Assembly (NCBI GenBank): GCA_038258095.1
Contig: JBBSQE010000168.1
Span: 1-6,738 of the forward strand
DNA from: JBBSQE01 sp038258095
Lineage (GTDB): Bacteria > Actinomycetota > Thermoleophilia > Solirubrobacterales > 70-9
Direction: 5' to 3'
DNA: 6,738 bases
The position numbers were made by a program, and so were the translations under genes. This document shows positions 1 through 5,591 of the stretch, one piece after another. Position 1 is the first letter of the stretch; each line of letters opens with the position of its first letter. Under the pieces are notes generated by a model. That model saw only the letters and a list, made by a program, of their open reading frames with translations. It ran no database searches and was not told the DNA's origin.

Positions 1-256
1 CCTTCGCCTTCACCTTGTTCTTGGCCTCGTCGTAGAAGGCCGACTCGAGGTACTCGAGAGTCAGGGCGAAGTTGAGGATGTCGATATCCCCATTTCCACC
101 CGACTGCGCGAACGCCTGACGGATAAACGGTCCGACCGCTGCGAGGCCGTAAACGGCTCCGGCGGCGAGAGCGCCCTTCATGATCACATCGCTGCGGCTC
201 ATCTCGTCGATTTCGACGGAGGCGAGCTCGGGATGCACTAGTTCTTCGTTATTCAT
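1..256 (-). CDS. Ferritin-like domain protein, exported, partial (3' end beyond left edge)
   Basis: Only the first 85 codons are visible; the gene continues past the left edge. The ATG at 256-254 follows a good ribosome binding site (AAAGGAG about 6 nt upstream). Residues 1-20 are acidic and polar. Residues 27-50 are hydrophobic and end in QAFA followed by QSGG, which resembles an AxA signal peptidase I site after residue 50. The segment before the hydrophobic stretch reads SRSDVIMKG, so it lacks the twin arginines of its neighbour and has no lipobox. From about residue 57 it matches the upstream paralog closely (DIDILNFALTLEYLESAFYD), the first helix of a ferritin-like domain (Pfam Ferritin_2 type) with candidate metal-binding Glu68/Glu71. 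Only 26 nt separate it from the stop of the upstream paralog, so the two probably form an operon that arose by tandem duplication. The substrate is unknown. Such domains can bind a diiron centre, but the remaining ligands lie outside the window. Confidence 0.85.
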   Translation of the reverse strand, partial: MNNEELVHPELASVEIDEMSRSDVIMKGALAAGAVYGLAAVGPFIRQAFAQSGGNGDIDILNFALTLEYLESAFYDEAKNKVKAK

Positions 257-282
257 TGCTATCTCCTTTCGCTTCGTCGCCG

Positions 283-975
283 CTAGCTGACGATGAACGG
301 CATGACAGCCGCCAGCGTTGCCTCGGCCGTCGCGGGCTTCGCGAACGGGCCGTCGGGCGTGGGGCTCTGGTTGGTCAGCGTGTTGAGCGCTGAGGCGTGG
401 CGACCTTCGACCGAGTGGATCGAGAGTGCCGCGGCCAGGATGTCCGGTGACTGGATGAAGCCGGCCTGACCGAGGTACGCCGCGGCGCCCGCGTTCTCGA
501 CCGTCGCCGCAAGCTTCAACACGGAATCGGCTGAGTCGAGCGGGAACTTGGTCTTGGGCTTCGGCGCGGGCTTGCCACCGAGCTGCTTCGCGGCAGCCGT
601 GAGGGCCGCAACGTGCTCCTGCTCGTTCTTGCCGATCTCCTTGATCAGCGTGAGGTCAGCGCCCTTGAAGAGGCCGCTCTTCACGACATCGTCGTAGAAC
701 GCGGCCTCGAGGTACTCGAGGGTCAACGCATAGTTGACGATTCCGAGGTCACCCTTGCCGAACTGCTCGGTTCCGCTCTTCGCGGCGGGCTTGGAAGCGC
801 CCGTATCGGTACCGCTGGTGCTGCCGGTCGTGTCACTGCCGCTGCCACAGGCGGCGAGCAGGAGCGAAAAGCTCGCGGCTCCACCTCCGCCGGCAAGCGC
901 CATGAACCGACGTCGCGAAACGGGGTCAGACGTGACCCGCTCCAGCGCGTTTGGCTCCTTGGTCTGTTCGCTCAT
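283..975 (-). CDS. Ferritin-like domain protein, Tat-exported lipoprotein
   Basis: This complete 230-residue protein starts at an ATG with AAAGGAG 9 nt upstream. The N-terminus has a twin-arginine motif SRRRFM (residues 20-25), a hydrophobic stretch, and a lipobox LAAC with Cys43 as the expected lipidated residue. This predicts folded export by Tat and anchoring to the outer face of the membrane. A Ser/Thr/Gly/Lys-rich linker (about 44-75) leads to a helical ferritin-like domain (about 76-200). Candidate diiron ligands are Glu87 or Glu90 (LEYLEAAFYD), the ExxH pair Glu118/His121 (EQEH), Glu160 (VENAG) and a second ExxH pair Glu190/His193 (VEGRH). Having both ExxH pairs suggests that metal binding is intact. 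The closest relative in view is the partial gene just downstream, which shares the first helix almost residue for residue. The physiological role is not known; an iron-storage, oxidase or stress role is a guess. Family assignment is firm and function is not. Confidence 0.9.
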   Translation of the reverse strand: MSEQTKEPNALERVTSDPVSRRRFMALAGGGGAASFSLLLAACGSGSDTTGSTSGTDTGASKPAAKSGTEQFGKGDLGIVNYALTLEYLEAAFYDDVVKSGLFKGADLTLIKEIGKNEQEHVAALTAAAKQLGGKPAPKPKTKFPLDSADSVLKLAATVENAGAAAYLGQAGFIQSPDILAAALSIHSVEGRHASALNTLTNQSPTPDGPFAKPATAEATLAAVMPFIVS

Positions 976-992
976 TTAACGCGTCTCCTTTC

Positions 993-1006
993 GGGGGATC
1001 TCCCCC
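993..1006 (-). promoter_or_regulatory. Short G5/C5 hairpin in the leader just 5' of the ferritin-gene ribosome binding site
   Basis: Read on the minus strand, GGGGG-AGAT-CCCCC is a perfect 5-bp all-GC stem with a 4-nt loop (a sixth A-T pair is possible). It lies directly before GAAAGGAG and the ATG at 975. A run of five T precedes it on the minus strand rather than following it, so it is not a normal intrinsic terminator for the upstream GH3 gene. It could affect mRNA stability or ribosome access. I saw no clear TANNNT -10 element in the 133-nt gap between the GH3 stop and this gene, so the promoter is unassigned. Confidence 0.45.
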
Positions 1007-1108
1007 AAAAATTGGTACTTGTTGCAGTTGGTTACGCACCCGAGGGCGTTTGGATCAGTCCAGAGCGCGATCAGGCGTGATTCCTTAGAGGAGCTTGTGC
1101 GGAAGCGC

Positions 1109-2224
1109 TCAACCAAGCCGGTGGCGAAGCGCGAGCACGCGCTGTGCCGAGCGCTCGAAGGCGGCCCGCGCCTTCCGGTTCGAGCGCAGGTGCCTGACGA
1201 GCGCCCGATGGGCCTTCGCCGCGGACTGGTAGTCCGTGAAAAGGAGGACGTCGACGCCGGCCGCGGTCGCGAGGAGCCCTGCCTTCGCCGGGCCCCCCAC
1301 CGCCCGCACGGCCGCGGCACTGAGCGCGTCGGTCACCGAGACACCCCTGAAGTGGAGCCGGCCGCGCAGCTCTCCTGTGGCAATCGACCGCGTGAACGAA
1401 GCCGGCTTGCGAGAGAACGCCGGGTAGATGGCCGAGTTGACCATCACCAAGGAACTGCGGATCGCGGTGAACCCCCTGTAGGGGGCCTCGTCGACGGCCC
1501 GGAGCCTTCCCTTTGAGGTGCGGATCGTCTGAACCGCGAAGTCCGTGTTCTCCCTCGCGGCGCCGAGGCCGGGAAAGTGCTTCGCGGTGGGCGCGATTCC
1601 GCCCCTCGCCAGCGAGCGGGCGAACGGAACCGCGGTGCCCGTCACCCGAGCGGCGGTCGTGCCGAAGGCCCGGTCGGTGTCCTCGATCACGCCGCCCGGC
1701 CTGCCGATGTCGATGACGGGCGCGAGGTCGACGTTCACGCCGACGTTGCCGAGGTTGCGGGCCGTCTTGGCCCCCTGGCGGGAACTGAAGGCCCTTCCCC
1801 GGGCCCCCATGGCCTCGGCCGAGGCATTCGGCGCCCCGCTCAGGCGCTTGACGAGGCCCCCCTCCTGGTCGGTCATGATCAGCAGCGGATCCCGGAGGCC
1901 GCGCGGACGCGGGATCGATTGGAGGTCGGCGATCAGGGCCCGGCCGGCGGTGCGCGTCGGGAAGTTCGACGCGAAGAGGACCACCCCGCTCAGCTCTCCC
2001 GTCCGGATCATCCTCCGCACTGGGGACGGCAAGGTCGAGCCCGGGAACCCCGCCACGACCCGCTCACCGGCGAGCTGGGGCAAGGTCAGGCGGCTCGCGG
2101 CGGTCGGCCTCGGAGCGGCCGTATCCTCCCCGAGCGCGGCGCCGAACGCGAATGCCGCGAGCGCAAGGGCCGCCAGGACGGCGCCCGCCAGGCGGCGCCG
2201 GCTCCTCCGTCTCGTCGTTTCCAC
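1109..2224 (-). CDS. Secreted glycoside hydrolase family 3 protein (NagZ-like, N-terminal domain only)
   Basis: Residue numbers are for the longest form (384 residues, GTG at 2263). I prefer a GTG at 2224 (residue 14): a TACCAT -10 element lies 7 nt upstream, and this start gives a compact signal peptide with an Arg-rich n-region and an Ala/Leu core (25-45). No start has a convincing ribosome binding site; GTG 2230 is another option. The rest is one GH3 (beta/alpha)8 domain of NagZ size. It shows IMTDQEGGLVKR (Asp132), VDLAPVIDI (179-187), DRAFG (197-201), KHFPG (228-232) and GVSVTDALS, with Asp312 in the position of the GH3 nucleophile. Relatives remove beta-N-acetylglucosamine from peptidoglycan fragments or glycans, and secretion suggests an extracytoplasmic substrate. 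NagZ enzymes carry a catalytic Asp-Ser-His after KHFPGHG; here that region reads KHFPGLG...ENTDF, with no His. Substrate and activity are therefore uncertain. It is divergent from bioB and has no obvious link to it. Confidence 0.85.
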   Translation of the reverse strand: METTRRRSRRRLAGAVLAALALAAFAFGAALGEDTAAPRPTAASRLTLPQLAGERVVAGFPGSTLPSPVRRMIRTGELSGVVLFASNFPTRTAGRALIADLQSIPRPRGLRDPLLIMTDQEGGLVKRLSGAPNASAEAMGARGRAFSSRQGAKTARNLGNVGVNVDLAPVIDIGRPGGVIEDTDRAFGTTAARVTGTAVPFARSLARGGIAPTAKHFPGLGAARENTDFAVQTIRTSKGRLRAVDEAPYRGFTAIRSSLVMVNSAIYPAFSRKPASFTRSIATGELRGRLHFRGVSVTDALSAAAVRAVGGPAKAGLLATAAGVDVLLFTDYQSAAKAHRALVRHLRSNRKARAAFERSAQRVLALRHRLG

Positions 2225-2238
2225 ACACACGATGGTAA
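2224..2238 (-). promoter_or_regulatory. Candidate -10 element (TACCAT) of the GH3 gene with leaderless GTG start
   Basis: On the minus strand TACCAT (2238-2233) fits the actinobacterial TANNNT pattern. It is followed by 7 nt and then GTG (2224-2222), in frame with the GH3 protein. This is the usual distance from a -10 to the transcription start, so the GTG could be the first base of the mRNA. No recognisable -35 is present 16-18 nt upstream. Confidence 0.4.
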
Positions 2239-2265
2239 GGACCCCGCCGCCGGCCCGAGGCACCG

Positions 2266-2279
2266 GGACCGTCCGGTCC
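2266..2279. repeat. Short inverted repeat between the divergent GH3 and bioB promoters
   Basis: GGACC-GTCC-GGTCC has perfect 5-bp arms around a 4-nt spacer. It sits between the two candidate -10 elements (2233-2238 and 2286-2291), where it could serve as an operator for bioB, for the GH3 gene, or for both. It does not resemble the TGAAC/GTTCA boxes of the actinobacterial biotin repressor BioQ, and short GC-rich repeats arise by chance in such DNA. Confidence 0.25.
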
Positions 2280-2285
2280 GCCGCC

Positions 2286-2316
2286 TAGCCTGCCGCGTGT
2301 TCGGACCCGGAGGTGA
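2286..2316 (+). promoter_or_regulatory. Candidate bioB -10 element and strong Shine-Dalgarno
   Basis: TAGCCT (2286-2291) fits TANNNT and predicts transcription starting near 2298-2299. GGAGGTGA (2309-2316) is a near-perfect complement of the 16S rRNA tail and lies 6 nt before the bioB ATG at 2323, which fixes that start. No good -35 hexamer is visible. The leader would be only about 25 nt, too short for a riboswitch. The Shine-Dalgarno is secure; the -10 is tentative. Confidence 0.6.
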
Positions 2317-2322
2317 ACCCAC

Positions 2323-3459
2323 ATGGATCCACTGATCACATTCGACGAAGCGCTCGCCCTCGGTGAGCTGACGGACCACGAGGAGATCGGCGATCTCGTC
2401 GAGCGGGCATGGGCAGTCCGCATCGAGAACTTCGGCGATTCGACCGACATGTGCTCGCTGGTGAACGCCAAGTCCGGGGGCTGTGCCGAAGACTGCGGCT
2501 TCTGCGCCCAGTCCCGCTATGCCGAGGCGGACACGCCGATGCACGCGATGATGGAGCCGGAGCAGATCCTCGAGCACGCCAAGGCGGCCGAAGCTGCCGG
2601 CGCGCACCGCTTCTGCATGGTCACGCAGGGCCAGGGTCTCGCCAAGCGGGACTTCAAGAACCTCGTCGAGGGGGCGAAGCTCGTCGCCGAGCACACGAAC
2701 CTGAAGCGCTGCGCGTCGATCGGCCACATGTCGGTTGACCGGGCGAAGCAGCTCAAGGAAGCGGGCGTGCAGCGGGTCCACCACAACGTCGAGTCGGCAC
2801 GCTCCTACTACCCCGAGGTCTCGACCACGGTCCGCTATGAGGGGCGCATCCGCACGATCGACGCGGTCCGCGAGGCAGGGCTCGAGAGCTGTGTCGGGGG
2901 AATTCTCAACCTAGGCGAGTCCGACCGCCAGCGGGTGGAGATGGCCTTCGAGCTCGCCGAAATCAACCCCGATTCGGTGCCGATCAACCTCCTCATCCCC
3001 AAAGAGGGGACGAAGTTCGGCGACCGCGACACCATGGACCCGTGGGAGGTCGTGAAATGGATCGCGATCTTCCGGCTGATCATCCCCGGCGCCCTGTTCC
3101 GCCTCTGCGGCGGGCGCGTCGAGAATCTCGGCGAGCTGCACTCGCTGGCCGTCAGGGCCGGCCTCAACGGAGTGATGATGGGCAACTTCCTGACGACGCT
3201 CGGCGCCGAGCCCGAATCCGACCGCGCGAGGTTCTCCGAGCTCGGCCTGAACGTCGGCCGCCAGCCGGACAACGGCCCCAACCCCAGGCCTGACAACCGC
3301 TCCGGGCGCTGGGAGGGCGAATCTCCCGACCAGACCCCGATCGACCACCTGATCGACAGCCAGGCCGAAGCGAACTTCTGGGACCCGTCGACGCAGCTGC
3401 GCGTCGTCCGCAAGAAGGGCAAGCCCCCGCCCTACCCGTCGTCGCGGCAAGCCGCCTGA
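2323..3459 (+). CDS. bioB: Biotin synthase, radical SAM
   Basis: BioB inserts sulfur into dethiobiotin to form biotin, the last step of the pathway, in the cytoplasm. The ATG follows a near-perfect Shine-Dalgarno. The radical-SAM CxxxCxxC motif is Cys54, Cys58 and Cys61 (GGCAEDCGFCAQS). Residues matching the E. coli auxiliary [2Fe-2S] ligands (Cys97, Cys128, Cys188, Arg260) are Cys98, Cys130 (KRCASIGHM), Cys190 (SCVGGILNLGES) and Arg260 (FRLCGGR). Two departures from E. coli stand out: a Cys at 262 where E. coli has Ser, and a substrate-site motif reading VHHNVE (152-157) instead of YNHNLD. At 378 residues it exceeds the E. coli enzyme (346). The excess is a Pro-, Asp- and Arg-rich tail after about residue 310 that ends in a basic, proline-rich segment. 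bioF begins 16 nt downstream, so the two are probably co-transcribed and possibly translationally coupled. Identity is secure. Confidence 0.96.
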   Translation: MDPLITFDEALALGELTDHEEIGDLVERAWAVRIENFGDSTDMCSLVNAKSGGCAEDCGFCAQSRYAEADTPMHAMMEPEQILEHAKAAEAAGAHRFCMVTQGQGLAKRDFKNLVEGAKLVAEHTNLKRCASIGHMSVDRAKQLKEAGVQRVHHNVESARSYYPEVSTTVRYEGRIRTIDAVREAGLESCVGGILNLGESDRQRVEMAFELAEINPDSVPINLLIPKEGTKFGDRDTMDPWEVVKWIAIFRLIIPGALFRLCGGRVENLGELHSLAVRAGLNGVMMGNFLTTLGAEPESDRARFSELGLNVGRQPDNGPNPRPDNRSGRWEGESPDQTPIDHLIDSQAEANFWDPSTQLRVVRKKGKPPPYPSSRQAA

Positions 3460-3475
3460 CGGCGACCGGTCCGCC

Positions 3476-4669
3476 TTGAGCGACCTGTCCGACCGCCTCT
3501 CAGAGCTCCGAGACCGGGGTCTTCACCGGCGCCTTCGCCTCGTCGGGGGGCCACAGGGGCCGCGCGTCCTGCTCGACGGCCGCCCGGTCCTGCTGCTCTG
3601 CTCGAACAACTACCTCGGGCTGGCCGATCACCCGAAGGTCCGGCGGGCCGCGGCGGAGGCGGCGATGCGGTGGGGTGCCGGCGCCGGCGCCTCGCGGCTG
3701 GTCTCGGGAAACATGGGGCTGCACGGGACCCTGGAGAGGCGCATCGCGGAGTTCGAGGGTCGCGAGGCAGCGCTCCTTTACGGCTCCGGGTACCTCGCCA
3801 ATCTCGGCACGGTGTCGGCGCTCTCGGGACGCGGTGAGGTCGTCTTCTCGGACGAGCTGAACCACGCCAGCCTGATCGACGGGTGCCGCCTCTCCCACGC
3901 GGACACGGTCGTCTACCGCCACGGCGACCTCGAGCATCTCGCCTGGGGTATCAGGGAGGCAGGGGGGCGTGGGGCGCTGATCGTCACCGATGGCGTCTTC
4001 TCGATGGATGGCGACATCGCGCCGCTCGAGGGGCTGCTGGATCTCGCCCGCGCGAACGGCTGTCGGCTGATGGTCGACGAGGCGCACGCCGTGGGCACCA
4101 TCGGCCCGGGAGGGCGGGGGTCGGTAGCCGCCGCCGGACTGAGCGACGAGGTCGACGTCATCGTCGGGACCCTCGGAAAGGCCCTGGGCTCCTACGGCGC
4201 CTACGTATCGGGCTCATCCGAACTGGTCGAGTTCCTGCTCAACACCTCGCGGCCCTTCATCTTCTCCACAGCCCCTCCCCCGCCCGTGGCGGCGGCGGCG
4301 ATCGCCGCCCTCGATGTCCTCACGGCGGATCCCGGCCGGGTGGACCGGCTGGCTCGCAATGCCGAAACGCTTCGGGTGGCACTGCGGGCGGAGGGGTTGG
4401 ACCCGGGGCACTCCTCGACGCAGATCATTCCGGTCGCCGTTGGAGGTGCGGCCGAGACGATGGCGCTCTCCGAGAGCATCCTCGAGCGCGGGATATTCGC
4501 GCAGGGGATTCGCCCTCCGACGGTCCCGGAGGGCACCTCGCGCCTGCGGCTCACCGTCATGGCCACCCATCGTGCGCCCGAGCTCGAGCACGCCGCGAGA
4601 CTGATCGGCGCGGCGGCCCGGGAGGTCGACGTGGCCGGCGCTGTCCCGCCCGCGGCGCAAGCCGCATAG
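3476..4669 (+). CDS. bioF: 8-amino-7-oxononanoate synthase (KAPA synthase)
   Basis: BioF condenses pimeloyl-ACP or pimeloyl-CoA with L-alanine, releasing CO2, to give 8-amino-7-oxononanoate. It is a PLP enzyme of the alpha-oxoamine synthase family. The protein is 397 residues, against about 384 in E. coli. Landmarks are SNNYLGLADHP near residue 43, DELNHASLIDG (His130, stacking on PLP), the FSMDGD segment (175-180), DEAHAVGTIG (Asp201 binding the pyridine nitrogen, and His204) and GTLGKALGSYG with the Schiff-base lysine Lys235. All key residues are present. The start is a TTG 16 nt after the bioB stop. It has no clear Shine-Dalgarno and I found no better start nearby upstream, so translation may depend on coupling to bioB. 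A related alpha-oxoamine synthase such as 2-amino-3-ketobutyrate CoA ligase could look similar, but the position between bioB and bioD favours bioF. Confidence 0.94.
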   Translation: MSDLSDRLSELRDRGLHRRLRLVGGPQGPRVLLDGRPVLLLCSNNYLGLADHPKVRRAAAEAAMRWGAGAGASRLVSGNMGLHGTLERRIAEFEGREAALLYGSGYLANLGTVSALSGRGEVVFSDELNHASLIDGCRLSHADTVVYRHGDLEHLAWGIREAGGRGALIVTDGVFSMDGDIAPLEGLLDLARANGCRLMVDEAHAVGTIGPGGRGSVAAAGLSDEVDVIVGTLGKALGSYGAYVSGSSELVEFLLNTSRPFIFSTAPPPPVAAAAIAALDVLTADPGRVDRLARNAETLRVALRAEGLDPGHSSTQIIPVAVGGAAETMALSESILERGIFAQGIRPPTVPEGTSRLRLTVMATHRAPELEHAARLIGAAAREVDVAGAVPPAAQAA

Positions 4670-4824
4670 GCGCGGGCATGTGGCGCTGTGCCGGCGTGCC
4701 TGAACGAATCCGGCGCCGCTGCGCCTGACCGCCCGGACCTCGTTGTGGGATTCCCGGCGCCATGACGCCGTCGCACCACCACCATCGGCCGAGGGCCCGA
4801 GCCACTGAGAGAACGCCTCCAGCC

Positions 4825-4840
4825 TAAACTGGCTCTGGTG
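4825..4840 (+). promoter_or_regulatory. Candidate bioD promoter -10 (TAAACT) with leaderless GTG start
   Basis: TAAACT at 4825-4830 is a strong TANNNT -10 element in an otherwise very GC-rich gap. Exactly 7 nt follow before the in-frame GTG at 4838-4840, so transcription would start at or next to the initiation codon. No Shine-Dalgarno precedes this GTG or the internal ATGs at 4859 and 4868, which supports leaderless initiation. The best -35-like match (CTGAGA, 4805-4810) is only 14 nt from the -10, too close for a standard promoter. Confidence 0.55.
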
Positions 4841-5554
4841 GCCTTCCCCTCCACCCGCATGCGCAGGATGGGACGCGGCGTCTTCGTCACCGGGACGGGC
4901 ACGGAGGTCGGGAAGACCGTCGTCTCGGCGGTGATCGCGGCGGGGCTCCGGGCGCGGGGAAAGACGGTGGGCGTCTTCAAGCCGGCGCTGACCGGGCTCG
5001 ACGAGCAAGGGGAGCCGGACCACGAGCTGCTGCGCCGCGCGTCGGGGAGCTGGCAGAGCGATGGCGAGATCGCTCCGTACCGGCTCGGACCGGCGATGTC
5101 GCCGCACCTGGCGGCGGCGCTCGCGTCGGTCACGATCGAGCGGGAGGTGCTGCTCGCAGCCGCGCGAGCCGCCGGGGCGGGTGCCGACTTCCTCGTCTGC
5201 GAGGGTGTGGGCGGGCTCCTCGTGCCGCTCAGTGAAGACTACATCGTCAGGGACCTCGCTGCCGATCTCGCCCTGCCGTTGGTGCTCGTCGCCTCTCCCG
5301 GCCTCGGCACGATCAACCACACCCTGCTGACCCTCGAAGCCGCCCGCGCCGCGAACCTGGATGTCGCCTGCGTCGTCCTCAACCCGTGGCCACAGGACCC
5401 GGGAGAGATCGAGCGCTCGAACCGGGAGACGATCGCCCGCCTCGGGGCGGTCCGAGTCACAACCCTGCTACGGCTCGATCTCGGCGATCCGACCTCGTGG
5501 ACCGAGGCGGCTGAGGACGTGCTTGGCGAGTTGTTCCCGCATGCGGGTGCATAA
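4838..5554 (+). CDS. bioD: ATP-dependent dethiobiotin synthetase
   Basis: BioD forms the ureido ring of dethiobiotin from 7,8-diaminopelargonate, CO2 and ATP. The 238-residue protein has the P-loop GTGTEVGKT (19-27), VFKPALTG with Lys48 matching the substrate/ATP-binding lysine of E. coli BioD, EGVGGLLVPL (122-131) with the conserved acidic residue Glu122, the LGTINHTLLT segment (156-165), and VLNPWPQDP (180-188) near the expected base-recognition region. Length is close to E. coli BioD (225). I chose the GTG at 4838 because of the TAAACT element 7 nt upstream. Starting at ATG 4859 or 4868 would remove 7 or 10 residues without harming the fold, so the exact start is open. It lies 168 nt after bioF, a gap with short GC stems (4712-4725, 4755-4770) but no T-run terminator, and it converges with the transporter gene. 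Confidence 0.95.
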   Translation: MAFPSTRMRRMGRGVFVTGTGTEVGKTVVSAVIAAGLRARGKTVGVFKPALTGLDEQGEPDHELLRRASGSWQSDGEIAPYRLGPAMSPHLAAALASVTIEREVLLAAARAAGAGADFLVCEGVGGLLVPLSEDYIVRDLAADLALPLVLVASPGLGTINHTLLTLEAARAANLDVACVVLNPWPQDPGEIERSNRETIARLGAVRVTTLLRLDLGDPTSWTEAAEDVLGELFPHAGA

Positions 5555-5591
5555 GTCGCCAACCCATGGGGCCGAAGCTGCCGAATGACTC

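Noticed and set aside
993..1015. G5/C5 hairpin as an intrinsic terminator for the GH3 gene
   Set aside because: On the minus strand the T-run comes before the stem, and on the plus strand the stem is followed by A residues, so neither orientation fits.
2299..2318. GTTC...GAAC inverted repeat before bioB as a possible BioQ box
   Set aside because: The arms are only 4 bp, face the opposite way from TGAAC/GTTCA boxes, have a 12-nt gap, and one arm overlaps the Shine-Dalgarno.
1577..2335. Plus-strand open frame of about 250 codons opposite the GH3 gene
   Set aside because: It is antisense to a gene with clear GH3 motifs and its translation is Arg/Gly/Pro-rich low complexity. No family is recognisable.
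4670..4837. Hidden small gene or intrinsic terminator between bioF and bioD
   Set aside because: Short open stretches lack a ribosome binding site and continue shadow frames of bioF. The small stems at 4712-4725 and 4755-4770 have no T-run.
4214..5320. Long minus-strand open frames opposite bioF and bioD (up to 368 codons)
   Set aside because: They lie antisense to well-supported bioF and bioD, show Arg/Gly/Ala-rich translations with no recognisable motifs, and are the expected by-product of GC-rich coding DNA.
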